Origin: Ichthyophis bannanicus
Lineage: Eukaryota > Chordata > Amphibia > Gymnophiona > Ichthyophiidae
Assembly: GCA_033557465.1 (NCBI GenBank)
Contig: CM066048.1
Coordinates: 13,988,305-14,052,304 of the forward strand
Reading direction: 5' to 3'
DNA length: 64,000 bases
Every line of letters begins with the position of its first letter. Within the stretch, counting starts at the first letter, position 1. This document shows, in pieces, positions 45,395-56,364 of the stretch. The notes under the pieces were generated by a model. It was not told the DNA's origin, searched no databases, and saw nothing but the letters and a program-made list of their open reading frames with translations. The translations under genes and the position numbers were made by a program.

Positions 45395-46433
45395 GAGGGC
45401 CAAGGGATATTTGGCAGCGGTAATTTCTACCTTACTGAAATCCAGGCGTAGGTCTACATCGGTGGCGTATATCAGGGTCTGGCAGTTGTTTGAGTCGTGG
45501 TGCGAGAGTAAGCAAATAAAGGCGTTAGGTGCCTCGATTCCGCAGATTTTGGCCTTTCTACAGGATGGCTTCGAGAAAGGGCTGGCGGCGTCTTCCCTGA
45601 GAGTGCAGTTAGCGGCGCTCTCTTGTTTTAGGGGGAAGATACAGGGGATGATGCTGGGGGCTCATCCGGATGTTAAGAGATTTTTGCGGGCAACAAATTT
45701 GTTGAGGCCGCCAAGAAGGGACTTCGTTCCGGTCTGGGATCTTAACTTGGTGCTAGAGGAATTGGTGAGAGAGCCATTTGAGCCTTTAGCGAAGGCTACG
45801 CTGAAGGATTTGACGCTCAAGGTGGTGTTTTTGGTGGCTATATCTTCGGCTCGGCGGATTTCGGAATTGCAGGCATTGTCCTGTAAAGAACCATTTTTGA
45901 CCTTTGGTAGCAAAAAGGTGGTTTTGAGGACGGTGCCTTCGTTTTTGCCCAAAGTAGTCTTGGCGTTTCGTGTGAATCAAATTGTTTCTCTGCCTGTGTT
46001 TGAATTGGAGGCCAAGGATAAGTCGGGCAGAAGGCTTCATCGCTTGGATGTGGGCAGAGCATTGACGTGTTACTTACAGAGAACGGTGGGGTGCCGCAAA
46101 ATGGACAGATTGTTTGTGTTGTGTGGGGGGCCAAAGCAAGGCAAGTCGGCATCTAAGGCATCCATTGCTAGGTGGATTAAGGAAGCTATTGCAGCGGCAT
46201 ATATTTTGAAGAACAAGATAGTGCCGAAAGGTTTGAAAGCTCATTTGACTAGGGCTCAGGCAGCTTCCTGGGCGGAGTTTAGTTTGGTGCCAGCAGTGGA
46301 AATTTGTAGGGCGGCAACATGGTCGTCGTTGAGTACTTTTGTGAAGCATTACAGGATTGATGTCCAGGCGGACGGCGACTCTAGGTTTCGGTCAGCGGTG
46401 CTGCAGGCTGGTCTGGTCGGTCCCCCCCGTTGA
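45337..46433 (+). CDS. DIRS-A3 tyrosine recombinase, open
   Basis: An open frame of at least 353 codons in the -1 frame relative to pol. It has no ATG near its start: conserved sequence (ASGGSVLAYGLALERARLR) already lies inside the pol overlap. Known for the family: cutting and joining of circular DNA through a covalent tyrosine intermediate. Catalytic residues: SARRISELQALSC (Arg), HLTRAQAASWAEFS (His, Arg) and FVKHYRIDV (Tyr). It ends at tga 46431-46433. This is the only recombinase frame in the window without a visible break, though its gag and pol partners are dead. Confidence 0.82.
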
Positions 46434-46455
46434 AGTGAGCACTGCTCTGTTATAT

Positions 46456-46560
46456 CTCCAGATGTTCGGGACTAGACTGGAGGGATGATAAGGAAGGTAA
46501 AATTAGACTTACCTGCTAATTGTTGTTCCTTGAGGAACTCCAGTCTAGTCCCGCTTCCCT
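46456..46560. repeat. DIRS-A3 internal complementary region
   Basis: gggactagactggagggatg is the inverse of the left end; agacttacctgctaattgtt and cttgaggaactccagtc are the inverse of the right end. Confidence 0.82.
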
Positions 46561-46882
46561 CCCGGATAATCCATTCCAGACTGCACCTGGAAGCAAGGTA
46601 GGACATGTCAGTGGACAGGTAAGACAGTTTTTCGGGCGGCAGTGTCTTGGGAGGAGGCGGGGATGAGTACTAATTTCTCATTACTAGTCTAGGTTTGTTG
46701 GGTAACCTGGGGAGAAGGAGTGGCAAGCTTCTGCAGGGCTTAGCCGGAGAGGTTACAGCATGGTTCAAGATTAGCTGGTTAAGTTGTTTCCTTCAGTTAG
46801 TTCTAAGAATGTTTTGAAAAAGAAAAAAAAGAAAAGAAAAGGTACTTACTTATTGCTCTGGTGAGTCTGCTTTGTCAATAGG

Positions 46883-47045
46883 TTACTGGAGTAATGGGGG
46901 CGGACCCTGGACCAGTTATACAGTGTCACCAAAAGTGTGACATGCTCAATCTCCAAGGCTGCGGGAGGAGGTGCACAACTCCAGATGTTCGGGACTTGAC
47001 TGGAGTTCCTCAAGGAACAACAATTAGCAGGTAAGTCTAATTTTA
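46883..47045 (-). repeat. DIRS-A3 right inverted terminal repeat and tail
   Basis: Inverted copy of the left ITR followed by caaggaacaacaattagcag and gtaagtctaatttta. Donor-like CAG|GTAAGT at 47028-47036. Confidence 0.85.
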
Positions 47046-47336
47046 CTTTATAAGAGCAAAGATACAGATGGAAAAAAAATAGCCAACACAGTAACATGGG
47101 GAGGGAGATGGAACATTTTCCAGATATTAGTGAAAGGAGGAAGTGCAAAAGTGGTATTGTCGGCCTGAAGGTTGAAGGAAAAGAGTATGTAGTAGCTGAT
47201 GAGGATAAAGCAGAATTGCTTAACAAATATTTCTGTTTTGTGTTCACAGATGAAGGGCCAGGAGCAAGACCTCAGAAAACACTGACAAATAGGAACAGAA
47301 GGGAACTGGATCTTGAACGATTTTCAGAAGACACCC
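47046..47336 (+). pseudogene. CR1-D linker segment
   Basis: Short CR1-D piece between DIRS-A3 and DIRS-A4. It reads EEKEYVVADEDKAELL-like sequence in one frame (GKEYVVADEDKAELLNKYF). It continues the segment that ended at 41139. Confidence 0.6.
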
Positions 47337-48002
47337 CTGCCCTCTGGAGACGCGGCAGTCGCTGAAATGGTGGCTAGGGCAGGGGTGTCTAGAGAAGGGA
47401 ATGCCCCTCGAATCACCACAATGGAGGGCTTTAACGACGGATGCCAGTCTGTTCGGTTGGGGGGGCTCACTTCAAGATGCAGTTTGCCCAGGGTCAGTGG
47501 TCGGACCGGGAGAAGTCCTGGTCAATCAACAGGTTGGAGTTAAGGGCCGTCACACTGGCACTGAAGGCCTTTCAGAGGCTCTTGCAAGGCAAAGCGATAC
47601 GAGTGCTGTCAGACAACACCATGGCAGTGGCGTACATCAATCGCAGGGTGGCACGGCTTTCAAGGAGGAAGCGGGCGAACTCCTAGAATGGGCCGAGTTA
47701 AATCTAGAAGCATTATCGGCAGCACATGTAGCAGGGGTGGACAATGTGGCAGCCGATTTTTTGAGTCGGGTCAGAGTGGATCCAGGAGTGTGGGGTCTCA
47801 ATCAAGAAGTTTTCGACTTGCTGGTGATCCGCTGGGGCCTTCCGGTGATGGACCTCATGGCTTCATTCAGGTCGGTGAAGGTCGGAAGATTTTACAGCAG
47901 AAGAAGAGAAAGAATGTCGGAAGGACTGGATGCGCTCTTGCAAAGGTGGCCAGAGGAAGAGCTTCTGTATCCCTCCGTGGGCGTTAATAGGTTGAGTATT
48001 GA
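47337..48002 (+). mobile_element. DIRS-A4: internal DIRS-A fragment without ends
   Basis: About 665 bases nearly identical to 44533-45215 of DIRS-A3 (RNase H to methyltransferase-like region), with a few substitutions and small deletions near 47641-47663. There is no ITR, ICR or tail. CR1-D sequence lies directly on both sides. RNase H motifs VLSDNTMAVAYINR and VAADFLSRV are visible. Confidence 0.85.
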
Positions 48003-49017
48003 AGACTGTTTGTGAGGAGCTAGTTAAAATAAAAGTAGACAAAGCAGTGGGTCAGATGGAATACATTCAAGAGTGCTGAAGGAACTTAGGGAGGTTATAG
48101 CGGCTCCACTATCTGACCTCTTCAGTGCTTCTTTAGAGTCTAGCATGGTGCCAGAAAACTGGAGTAAGGTGCATGTGGTCCCTTTACACAAAAGCGGAAC
48201 TAAAGATGAAGTTGGGAACTACAGGTCAGTTAGTCTGACCTCTGTGGTAAATATACTAATGGAAAACCTGCTAAAACAGAGGATAGTGAGGTTTCTGGAA
48301 TCCAATGGATTGCAGGACTCAAGGCAGCATGGTTTTGTGAGAGACGAGTCTTGTCAGACAAATCTCATTAATTTATTTGGCTGAGTGACCAGAGAGTTGG
48401 GCTGAGGGAGAGCTTTAGATGTGGTGTACTTAGATTTCAGTAAAGCTTTTGACACTGTTCCACACAGGTGACTTATAAATAAATTGAACATTCTAGGAAT
48501 AGATCCTAAAGTGACTAACTGGATTCGAAATTGGTTGAGTGGGAGGCGACAAAGGGTACAGGTAAATGACGCTTACTCTGAGGAGAAGGATGTTACCAGT
48601 GGTGTGCCACAAGGATCTGTTCTTGGTCCAATTCTTTTAAACATTTTGTAAGTGATATTTCAGAAGAGCTATCAGGTAAGGTTTGACTCTTCGCAGATGT
48701 TATCAAAAGCTGCAATAGAGTAAACACTCAGGAAGATGTAGATAACATGAGGAGGAATTTAGCGAAGCTTGAAAAATGATCGAGAGTCTGGCAGCTGAGA
48801 TTTTAACATTAAAAAATATAAGGTCATGCATTTGGGCTGCAAAACTCCAACGGCGTGGTACAATATAGGGGTTGAAGTGCTTCTGTCCATGAAAGAAGAG
48901 CAAGACTTAGGCATGATTGTTTTTTATGATCTTAAGGTGGCTAAACAGGTAGAAAGGCAATAGCAAAAGCCAGAAGGATGTTTGGGTGCATAGGGAGAGG
49001 AATGGCATCAACATGCA
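48003..49017 (+). pseudogene. CR1-D reverse transcriptase
   Basis: Reads VLKELREVIAAPLSDLFSAS, MVPENWSKVHVVPLHKSG, GNYRSVSLTSVVN, QHGFVRDESCQTNLI, VVYLDFSKAFDTVPH and [14 protein letters not shown]. The FADD region is mutated (FDSSQM near 48690). Many stops and frameshifts. Then YKVMHLGCKTP and EEQDLGMIVF. Dead. Confidence 0.82.
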
Positions 49018-49275
49018 CTTCCTCTGTAATTACACTAGATTATGATCATTTCTTCTCTAGACACCAACTCGACTGACTTCAAGCTGAATTCTCCACAGGC
49101 AGTATTGTGATGGTCACATCCACACAGCATATTGTTCATAGGGGGAAAGCCCTAAGTAACCCCTGGTTCTCAGTTCAGGGTGTAGCTCCTCATAGGCAAT
49201 AGAAAGGGCCTGGGTCACAGGGACCATGACCCCACCAATATTTTGCCCAACACAGCATCAGGAATACAGAACTTG
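49018..49275. other. Unidentified insert in CR1-D
   Basis: About 250 bases that do not fit CR1 where related CR1-E (50240-50380, minus) reads KKEVIVPLYKSLARPYLEYC. No motif recognised. Confidence 0.45.
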
Positions 49276-49798
49276 GGGGAAGGACTGGAGATTGGTTTGT
49301 TTGGCCCCTCGAACTACAAAGATGTTCCGCTGTCAGTACAGAGAGTGGCTGCTAAAATGGTTAGTGGTCTTCATTATAAAGCTTAGGAGAACAGACTTAA
49401 GGATCTTAATATGTACATCTTAGAGGAAAGGCGGGATAGAGGTGATATGATTGAGATGTTTAAATACCTCCATGGCATAAATGTACAGGGGGATAGCCTC
49501 TTTCAATTGAAAGCAAGTTCTGCTACGAGGGGACATGAGATGAGGGTGAAGGGGGATAGATTCAGGAGTGATATGTGGAAATATTTGTTTACGGAAAGAG
49601 TGGTGGATCCATGGAATAGTCTCCCAGTGGAGGTGGTAGAGATGAGGACAGTATCTGAATTCAAAAAAGCATGGGACCAACACAGAGGATCTATAAAGGA
49701 AAAAAGGGGCTGTTGTAGTTTTTGATATGGAAGGACAGACTAGATAGGCCATGTGGTCTTTTTCTGTCGTCATATTTCTATGTTTCTATGCCCCTGCA
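49276..49798 (+). pseudogene. CR1-D ORF2 C-terminus and 3' end
   Basis: MYILEERRDRGDMIEMFKYL, ATRGHEMRVKGDRFRSDMWK and FTERVVDPWNSLPVEVVEM, stop near 49723, then a 3' UTR (ggccatgtggtctttttctg) and a TTTCTATG-type tail. Confidence 0.82.
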
Positions 49799-49809
49799 AC
49801 TCCTATTAG

Positions 49810-50437
49810 AAACAGAAACATGATGACAGATAAAGACCATATGGCCTCTCCAGTCTGCCCTTCCATACCAACTACTAAGCTTTACAGTCCCTTTTTTTCT
49901 TTAGACATCCTCTGTGTTTGTCCCATGCTTTCTTGAATTCAGATAGCCTTTGTCTCTACTTCCTCCACTGGGAGACTATTCCATGCATCTACCACTATTT
50001 CCATAAAGAAATATTTTCATAAATTAGTCCTGAGTCTATCCTCTTTCACCTTCATTCTATACCTTCTCGTTGCAGAGCTTTCTTTCAATTGAAAGAGGTT
50101 GTCCTGTGCATTTATGTCACAGAGGTATTTAAACATCTCTATCATATCTTCTCTCTCCTGCCTTTCTTCCAAAGTATACATACTGAGATCTTTAGGTTTG
50201 ACCCCATATGCCTTATGACGAGGACCACAGACCATTTTGGTAGCCACCCTCTGCACCAACTCCGTCCTGTTTATATCCTTTTTGAAGGTGTGGTCTCCAG
50301 AATTGCACACAATACTCTAAATAAGGTCTCGCCAAAGACTTATACAGAGGCACTATCACTTCCTTCTTCCTGCTGGTCATTCCTCTCCCTATGCACTCAA
50401 GCATCCTTCTAGCTTTTGCCATCGCCTTTTCTCAGGG
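49810..50437 (-). mobile_element. CR1-E: antisense 3' end of a CR1-D relative
   Basis: It begins with the complement of the CR1-D tail (agaaacagaaacatgatgac). Minus strand codes [40 protein letters not shown] and EREDMIEMFKYLCD. 5' truncated at about 50437. It lies tail to tail with CR1-D. Confidence 0.8.
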
Positions 50438-51215
50438 CCAGTGCTACCTTTTTTGCTATCCTATGCAAGCATTTAATGGGGGGTGGGAGGTGGTGAGTGA
50501 ATGGTAATTCCTAAGGAGCCCTTCACAAGCATCTTTTTTATCCAAACTATGTCTTGCAAATGCAGTAGGGCTCATTCCATTCCAGAAGTAGATCCCCTCT
50601 GTATGTCTGGTCTGAACAAGACATACAGAGGGGATTGCAATTCTGAATGCACGGGGTATGTCTAGCCCTGCGGGATCAGAATCGCAATCAGTCATGTACG
50701 TACAGGCCAGGATTGCGTACATGACCTGCCTGACTAACTCAGTCAGGGCTTTTAAATAGAGCCTGTTGCTATGGCACCGCAACTCCTTTTAAAAGTTGCG
50801 ATGCCGGTCGCCAGATAAAAGTTTTATTCCCCGCAGCCCGACCACCGATCTGGCCTCCTAAGGCCAGGGTCAGGCTGCGGGTAATGTCCTCCAGCCCCCC
50901 CTGCCCCATCTGCACCCCAGCAGTACAAAAAAAAAAGGTCCAGGGAAGTTATTCCACCTCGGAGGTGTAATAACTTCCCTGCACATTAGAATTGGCCATA
51001 TATGTCCAGGGCGGGTGACCAGCAAACTCTGCCCCCGAGCCACCCCTTTCCTGCCCCATCTAACTTTCCCGCACAACCGGCGGGGAAGTCAGATGTGGCC
51101 GGAGAAGGCACACAGGTACAGAATCGGGCCCAGTGTGCCCCTTCAAGTCTGTGCTCACACCTGGCGACCCAACAACTCCTGGGTTTTCTTGGCAGTGTGA
51201 CCGGAAGTAGATTGC
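50438..51215. repeat. Hairpin-rich region, possible fold-back DNA element
   Basis: It contains a perfect 16-bp inverted repeat with a 12-nt loop (50592-50607 with 50620-50635) and a 41-base near-perfect palindrome (50941-50981: cagggaagttatt ... aataacttccctg). A 10-bp inverted repeat near 50693-50727 (gtcatgtacg / cgtacatgac) is also present. No transposase. GC-rich relative to neighbours. Confidence 0.6.
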
Positions 51216-51345
51216 CAGGCCTTTCTTCCAAAGCAATGGAGGGTTAAGTGACTCGCCCAAGGTCACAAGGAGTGTTATTGGGAATTGAAAGCTGGTCTCT
51301 TGGTTACCAAGCCAATGCTGTAACCACTAAGCTATTCCTCCACTC
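51216..51345 (-). repeat. tRNA-derived SINE, copy 2
   Basis: Minus strand reads tagcttagtggttacagc (A box), ctttcaattcccaat (decayed B box) and gaccttgggcgagtcactta (core). Same family as 1-122 but more diverged. Confidence 0.72.
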
Positions 51346-52397
51346 CAACTATGTCTGAGAGGCATATTTACTAAACATTACTGTGCATTAAGTGCCACTG
51401 AGCCCATATAAATAAATGTGTGCTGCTGCATGTACAGAGAGGATAAAAAAAGGATACTAGATTATTCCCTCCATTGCCAACTGCCAGGTTCATTAGGAAG
51501 AACTGCAAAGCCCTGCTCATTTAGCACCCATAGCACACTCATTCTGTCTTAACAGCACTACCAGGACTCACATAGCACCAGACAGCACTGCAGCTATTAA
51601 ACCAATACATCTCCTGCTGGGAAAGGAGAACAAGTGGGATGGTTGCATAGAAACTACATTAACAGAATACCACAAAATACAGACAGCCCATCACCAAATA
51701 CAGACCAAAAGGACTACAATTTAGAAATATGAAGGCAATAATTTAACTGGGAAGTCAAACTTGGAATATTCTATAACCCTAGAGAAATAAACCAAAAATG
51801 CATTTCCTCTTGTACTAAACAATAAACGAAAACATCAGCGATGTGTATTTCCAAAGACTATCATATTCCAGTTAATAAATAATAAAATATTTTTCTACCT
51901 TTTGTTTTTTGGGCATTTTATTTTTCCGTTGCAGTTGCCCCAGTATCTCTCTTCTGCTTTCGTTGTCTGTCTTCTGCTAATTCTTTCCATTGTCTTCTGT
52001 CAATGTATTCTTTCTTCTCTCTCCTCCTGGTCTTTTTCCATTCTCTCCCAACATCTGTCTGACATATTGATCTTTTCCATTTTACTCTTTTCTCTGTTTA
52101 TTTTACTTCCTCTGTATCACCTCAAATTTCACTCTTCCATCCTCAATCCTCTTTTGACTTTTCACCTATTAACTTTCCATCTCCTACTCTTACCTCCAAC
52201 CCAGCCCATCTCCTCAGCTCTCCCATTTCCCTGTCTCACTCTTCCTTGGCCTCTTACTCCCTTCTGTCTTTCACCCACTCCCCATTACCACATTCCCACT
52301 TTCTGTACTCACCATTGTTTGCTACTATTACTACTATTGAACATTAATATAGTGCTACAAGGCACACGCAGTGCTGAACAGATAAATATACAAGATG
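51346..52397. other. AT/TC-rich DNA, no gene seen
   Basis: The second half (about 51900-52330) is pyrimidine-rich and open in one frame, but the residues are low complexity. No element recognised. Confidence 0.5.
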
Positions 52398-52560
52398 TTC
52401 TCCAGGAACAAGCAGAAAGTCAGTCCTCACATATGGGTGACGTCAGCGCCGACAGAGCCCTCATGCGGAGCAATTCCCCAGCTTTCAAAGAAAGCCTTTG
52501 GGATTGCATCACGCATGCGCGGTCCCCTTCCCGCCCAAGGGTGCCATCTTGCTCAGTCTT
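52398..52560 (+). repeat. DIRS-B2 left inverted terminal repeat
   Basis: Begins ttctccaggaacaagcagaa; inverted at 57707-57850. Close to B1 and B3. Confidence 0.87.
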
Positions 52561-52803
52561 CTTTTTTCTGCGGAGCCCAACGGACGTGGTCCTGTTTTCA
52601 CCGTGGAAAAAGTAGAAAAGTAGATTTATTTCTTTCAGCTTCCCGGTTGGACACCGGTTCCCCTTCCCGCCTTTGGCTCAGTACACCGGTATCAAGTCCG
52701 GTCATATTTTTCGTTTTTGTCCTTCATGACTAGCGTTCACGCTCTTTTTAGTTTTCACTGGCAGCCCAGTTATTTGACCTCGCAGGGGCCCTTTTTCCCC
52801 CAA

Positions 52804-54571
52804 TGGCTGCCAGCAGGTTTAAAAAATGTGATCGGTGTAAGAAGTTGATGTCTCTCACCGACATGCATGACTGCTGCCTCCGATGCCTCAGCCCTGACCA
52901 TGACCCGATGGTCTGTGGGCTGTGTAGTAAGATGTCTTCGAAATCTTTTGAAGAGCAGGCGTGACAGGATTTTTTCTGAGTCCGTATCCAGCCGGGCCCG
53001 GACCTCGTCAGAAGCCTCGACATCTCGGGAATCGGAGCCCGGGTCTCCCTCCAGGGAACACCGGAGGAAGAAGAAACTCGTGAGAGCGGCGTTGCTGGAC
53101 ACCTCTGATCGGCTTGGGCCCTCGGGTTCCAGGCTATAGAGCCCAGACCGCTGCCCCGGGTCCTCAGAGTCGGAGTGGCCAGCTAAATAACCTCACAAGG
53201 AGTTGGAGGCGTCGTACAAGGTAACTTCTGTTGTCCTCGTGGACTCTTCTCCGGGAGAGCCGGCGTCAAGCTGGGAGCTGCGGAGCCTTCAGAGCTCGGT
53301 CTCAGGTTGGCGGCCCTGGAGAGCAGCGGGCACTGATGGCCGGTCTCGCTGGTCCATCCGCCCCGACCACCGGGACGTCGACGTCGAAGTTGACGCCGGA
53401 GGCCGAGCCGATCCTCGAGTCGATCAGGTCTCGAGTTGATCCTCGACCAAGGTGCCCCTCGACCTCCCGTTCGGGACCGAGGTCGTCGACGTGGTAGGGC
53501 TCGAAGCCCTCGAGGCCAGAGCCAATAGAGTCCTCCTCGGAGGACTCGGCATGGAAAACGGAGGAGGAAGACTCCCCAGACACCTATTGAACCCGGTGTA
53601 TCCCATCAGATTCTCCGGGTTCAGAGCCTCGGAATAGGTCCCCTCCGGAGGACACTCGGACTTGAGGAGCCTCGAGCCGAGGAGCTCAATGCCCTCCAGT
53701 ATGACTCTGCCCCGAAGGAGGCCCTTACTGTACTGGTGCCTCCGATGTTGGAACGGCTGATGCTCTGCATGTGGGAGTCCCCGGCCTCGATGCCGGTGCT
53801 CAGCAAGCGGGTCGATTCCATCTATCGAGTCCATAAGAGTCCTGGGTTCCAGAAAGCGCAGCTGCCGCACAACTCCATGGTTGTAGAATCGGCCATGCAA
53901 AGGCTGAAAAGCCAAAAGACGCACTCCTCGGTGCCTGGAACCTGGACGCCCTCAGCAGAAAGTGCTACCAGGGCTTGATGCTGTCATGCCGTGTCCAAAC
54001 TTACCAGCTGTACATGGGCATGTACTTGCGGGACCTGGCAAAGGAGATTGCCGGGTTCTCGGCTGGCCTATTCGAGGAACCCTTGCAGCGCTTCAAAGCC
54101 TTGTCCACGGGGATCCGAGAGTGCTCAAAATTCATGTCTCGAGCAGCTTACGATGGCTTCGAGGCTTCGGCCCGAGTAGCCGCGGCCAGCATCGGTGCAC
54201 GCCATCAGGCCTGGCTCATGTCGTCGGACCTGGAGCCATGGGTTCAGGACAAGTTGGTCGATGTCCCGTGCCAAGGAGACAACCTCTTCGGCAAACCCAT
54301 GACTGAGAAAGCTGCAGAAATCAAGTCCAAGTACTTGACCCGGACAAGATTGTCGAAGAAGACATCTGCACCTTCTCACAAGAAGAAGGCCTCGGGGAAG
54401 AAGCCCATTTTCCCGAGGAAGGGTGTGGCTTACAGAAACTACCCCACTTACCAGGCCACCCCAGCTCCCCAACAGGGGCAGCAGGCCAGAGGACAGGGGC
54501 ATGGCCCACGTAAGCCGAAGACCACCAAGCCTCCAGCTCCGGCTCCTACCCAGCCGGGAGGAGGTTTTTGA
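52804..54571 (+). pseudogene. DIRS-B2 gag-like protein, frameshifted
   Basis: ATG 52804 starts MAASRFKKCDRCKKLMS, with CDRC, CLRC and CGLC pairs. Frames break near 52963 and again between 53140 and 53960. Recognisable pieces: KSPGFQKAQLPHNSMVVES, TYQLYMGMYLRDLAKEI, ARHQAWLMSSDLEPWVQDK and LVDVPCQGDNLFGKPMTEK. The C-terminus is rich in Lys, Pro and Gln. Ends at tga 54569-54571. Confidence 0.75.
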
Positions 54572-56364
54572 CTCCCGGTGCATAGCTCCTCTCCCACCAG
54601 TGGTTTGGCCCTGCACAGGAGGAAGGCTGGCGCTGTACGCTCACAGGTAGCCGGCCATTACTACTGATGCTTGGGTTTTGAAGGTAGTCCAGCAGGGCTA
54701 TTTCTTTCATTTCCAACAGGTATCCACCTCCTTTTTCCCAGGAGAGTCTCTCAGGCCCCCTCTTCACAGGAACCTCCTCCTGCAGGAGTTGACAGGTCTG
54801 CTGAAGGATCAGGCGGTGGAACCGGTGCCCCACCATCTGGAGGGGCAAGGCTTCTACTCCAGGTATTTCCTCATACCAAAAAGAAAAGGAGGCCTTCGCC
54901 CCATCCTAGACTTGCGAAATCTGAACAAGTTCCTGGTGAGGGAAAAGTTCAAGATGCTTTCCCTTGAGATCCTACTGCCTTACCTCCACCAGGAAGACTG
55001 GCTATGCTCCTTAGATTTAAAGGATGCTTATACTCACATCCTCATACACCCAGACCACAGACAATACCTCAGGTTTGTGGTCGGAGGAAACCACTCCAGT
55101 ACAAGGTGCTTCCCTTTGGCCTAGCTACCGCTCCCAGAGTATTTACCAAATGCCTAGCAGTAGTGGCGGCTTTCCTCAGAAACCAGGGTGTCTTTGTCTT
55201 TCCATACCTGGATGACTGGCTCATCAGGGGCCAAGTGGCATAGGAGGCACAGCAGGCCATTGCTCGCACAGTCACCCTGCTCCAGCACCTAGGGTTTGTT
55301 ATAAATCACGAAAAGTCCACTTTACTCCCCACTCAGAACTTGGAGTTCATAGGGGCAAGACTGGATACCCTTCAGGCAAAGGCTTACCTACCGCTGGACA
55401 GGGCAAGGTGGTTGCTGGACTTGGTACAGCAGGTCCAGCACAGGCCTCAAATCTCTGCAAGGGTTTTCCTATGCCTCCTGGGCCACATGGCCTCCACAGT
55501 GCATGTGACTCCATATGCTCGACTCCACATGCGCACAGCTCAATGGAGCCTCAGAGACCAGTGGACGCAAGCCATTGGCCACCTCAGAGACAGAGTAGCA
55601 ATTTCCAAGCTACTGCTGACAGCCTTGCAGTGGTGGCTTCACCCCCCCCCCCCCAACTTACTTCAGGGAGTGCCATTCCAACCTCCCTCTCACACCAGAG
55701 TGCTGACGACAGATGCCTCCTTGCTGGGCGGGGGGGCCCATTGCCAGGATTCATGCACTCAGGGTCTGTGGTCCTCGCGAGAGGCCGTGCTTCAAATCAA
55801 TCTTCTAGAGCTTTGAGCCATTCGCCTAGCTCTTCAAGCCTTCTGTCATCTTCTGGCACATCAGTCGGTGCTGATACAGACAGACAATCAGGTGTCGATG
55901 TTCTACATCAACAAGCAGGGGAGTAGGATTCTTCAGCCTCACGAATGGCAACTGAACCGGGATGTAGCCCAGCGGATCTTCAACTGTTGGGGTCTCCCAT
56001 CCATGGATCTCTTTGCCAGCCCGCAAACCATCAGTTGCCCCAGTTCTGCTTGAGGCAGCCGCATCCGCTGAGCGTGGCGGCGGATGCTTTCCTGATCTCG
56101 TGGGCACAGGGCCTTCTCTATGCGTTCCCACCCACGCCCCTGGTGGCACGCACCCTCTTCAAGATTCTTCGGGACAAGGCCTTGGTCATCCTGGTAGCAC
56201 CCAGGTGGCCCAGACAGCCTTGGTTCCCTCTTATCCTTCAACTGGCGGTCGAAACTCCACTCCCACTGGGGGTGCAGCCTGACTTCTTGACCCAGGAACA
56301 GGGTTCCTTGCTACACCCCAGTCTCAGATCCCTCAACTTAATGGCCTGGCTGCTGAGAGGGTAG
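54572..56364 (+). pseudogene. DIRS-B2 pol: RT, RNase H, methyltransferase-like
   Basis: RT: QGFYSRYFLIPKRKGG, SLDLKDAYTHILIHPDH, a frameshift near 55100, then LPFGLATAPRVFTK and FPYLDDWLIRG (YLDD intact). A stop comes at about 55243. RNase H: LTTDASLLGGGAHC (a Trp-to-Gly-like change in the WGAH motif), LLEL then stop, QTDNQVSMFYINKQG with about 100 bases missing after it. Methyltransferase-like: PSMDLFASP, YAFPPTPLVARTLFK and LVAPRWPRQPWFPLI. Ends LNLMAWLLRG at tag 56362-56364. Confidence 0.82.

Larger units (their letters stand above)
41140..47045 (+). mobile_element. DIRS-A3: DIRS retrotransposon, family A, ends complete
   Basis: 5.9 kb. Left ITR 41140-41300 (ttatcgtccctccagtctag), inverted at about 46883-47010; right tail to about 47045; ICR 46456-46560. 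The recombinase ORF is open, but gag and pol are broken. Inserted in CR1-D linker sequence. Confidence 0.88.
26291..49798 (+). mobile_element. CR1-D: old CR1 LINE broken into segments over about 23 kb
   Basis: Pieces of one CR1-clade element follow each other in order: 5' part (to 26543), endonuclease (32689-33070), later endonuclease and linker (40553-41139 and 47046-47336), RT (48003-49017) and 3' end with a TTTCTATG-type tail (49276-49798). Between them lie the L1, CR1-C with DIRS-A2, DIRS-A3 and DIRS-A4. The 62367-63270 copy on the minus strand reads continuously across the 33070/40553 join, supporting one original element. The 5' start is uncertain. Confidence 0.75.

Noticed and set aside
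45337..46433. Domesticated recombinase gene
   Set aside because: Intact frame, but inside an otherwise complete DIRS element with its ICR and ITRs; no independent start codon. Element gene is the simpler reading.
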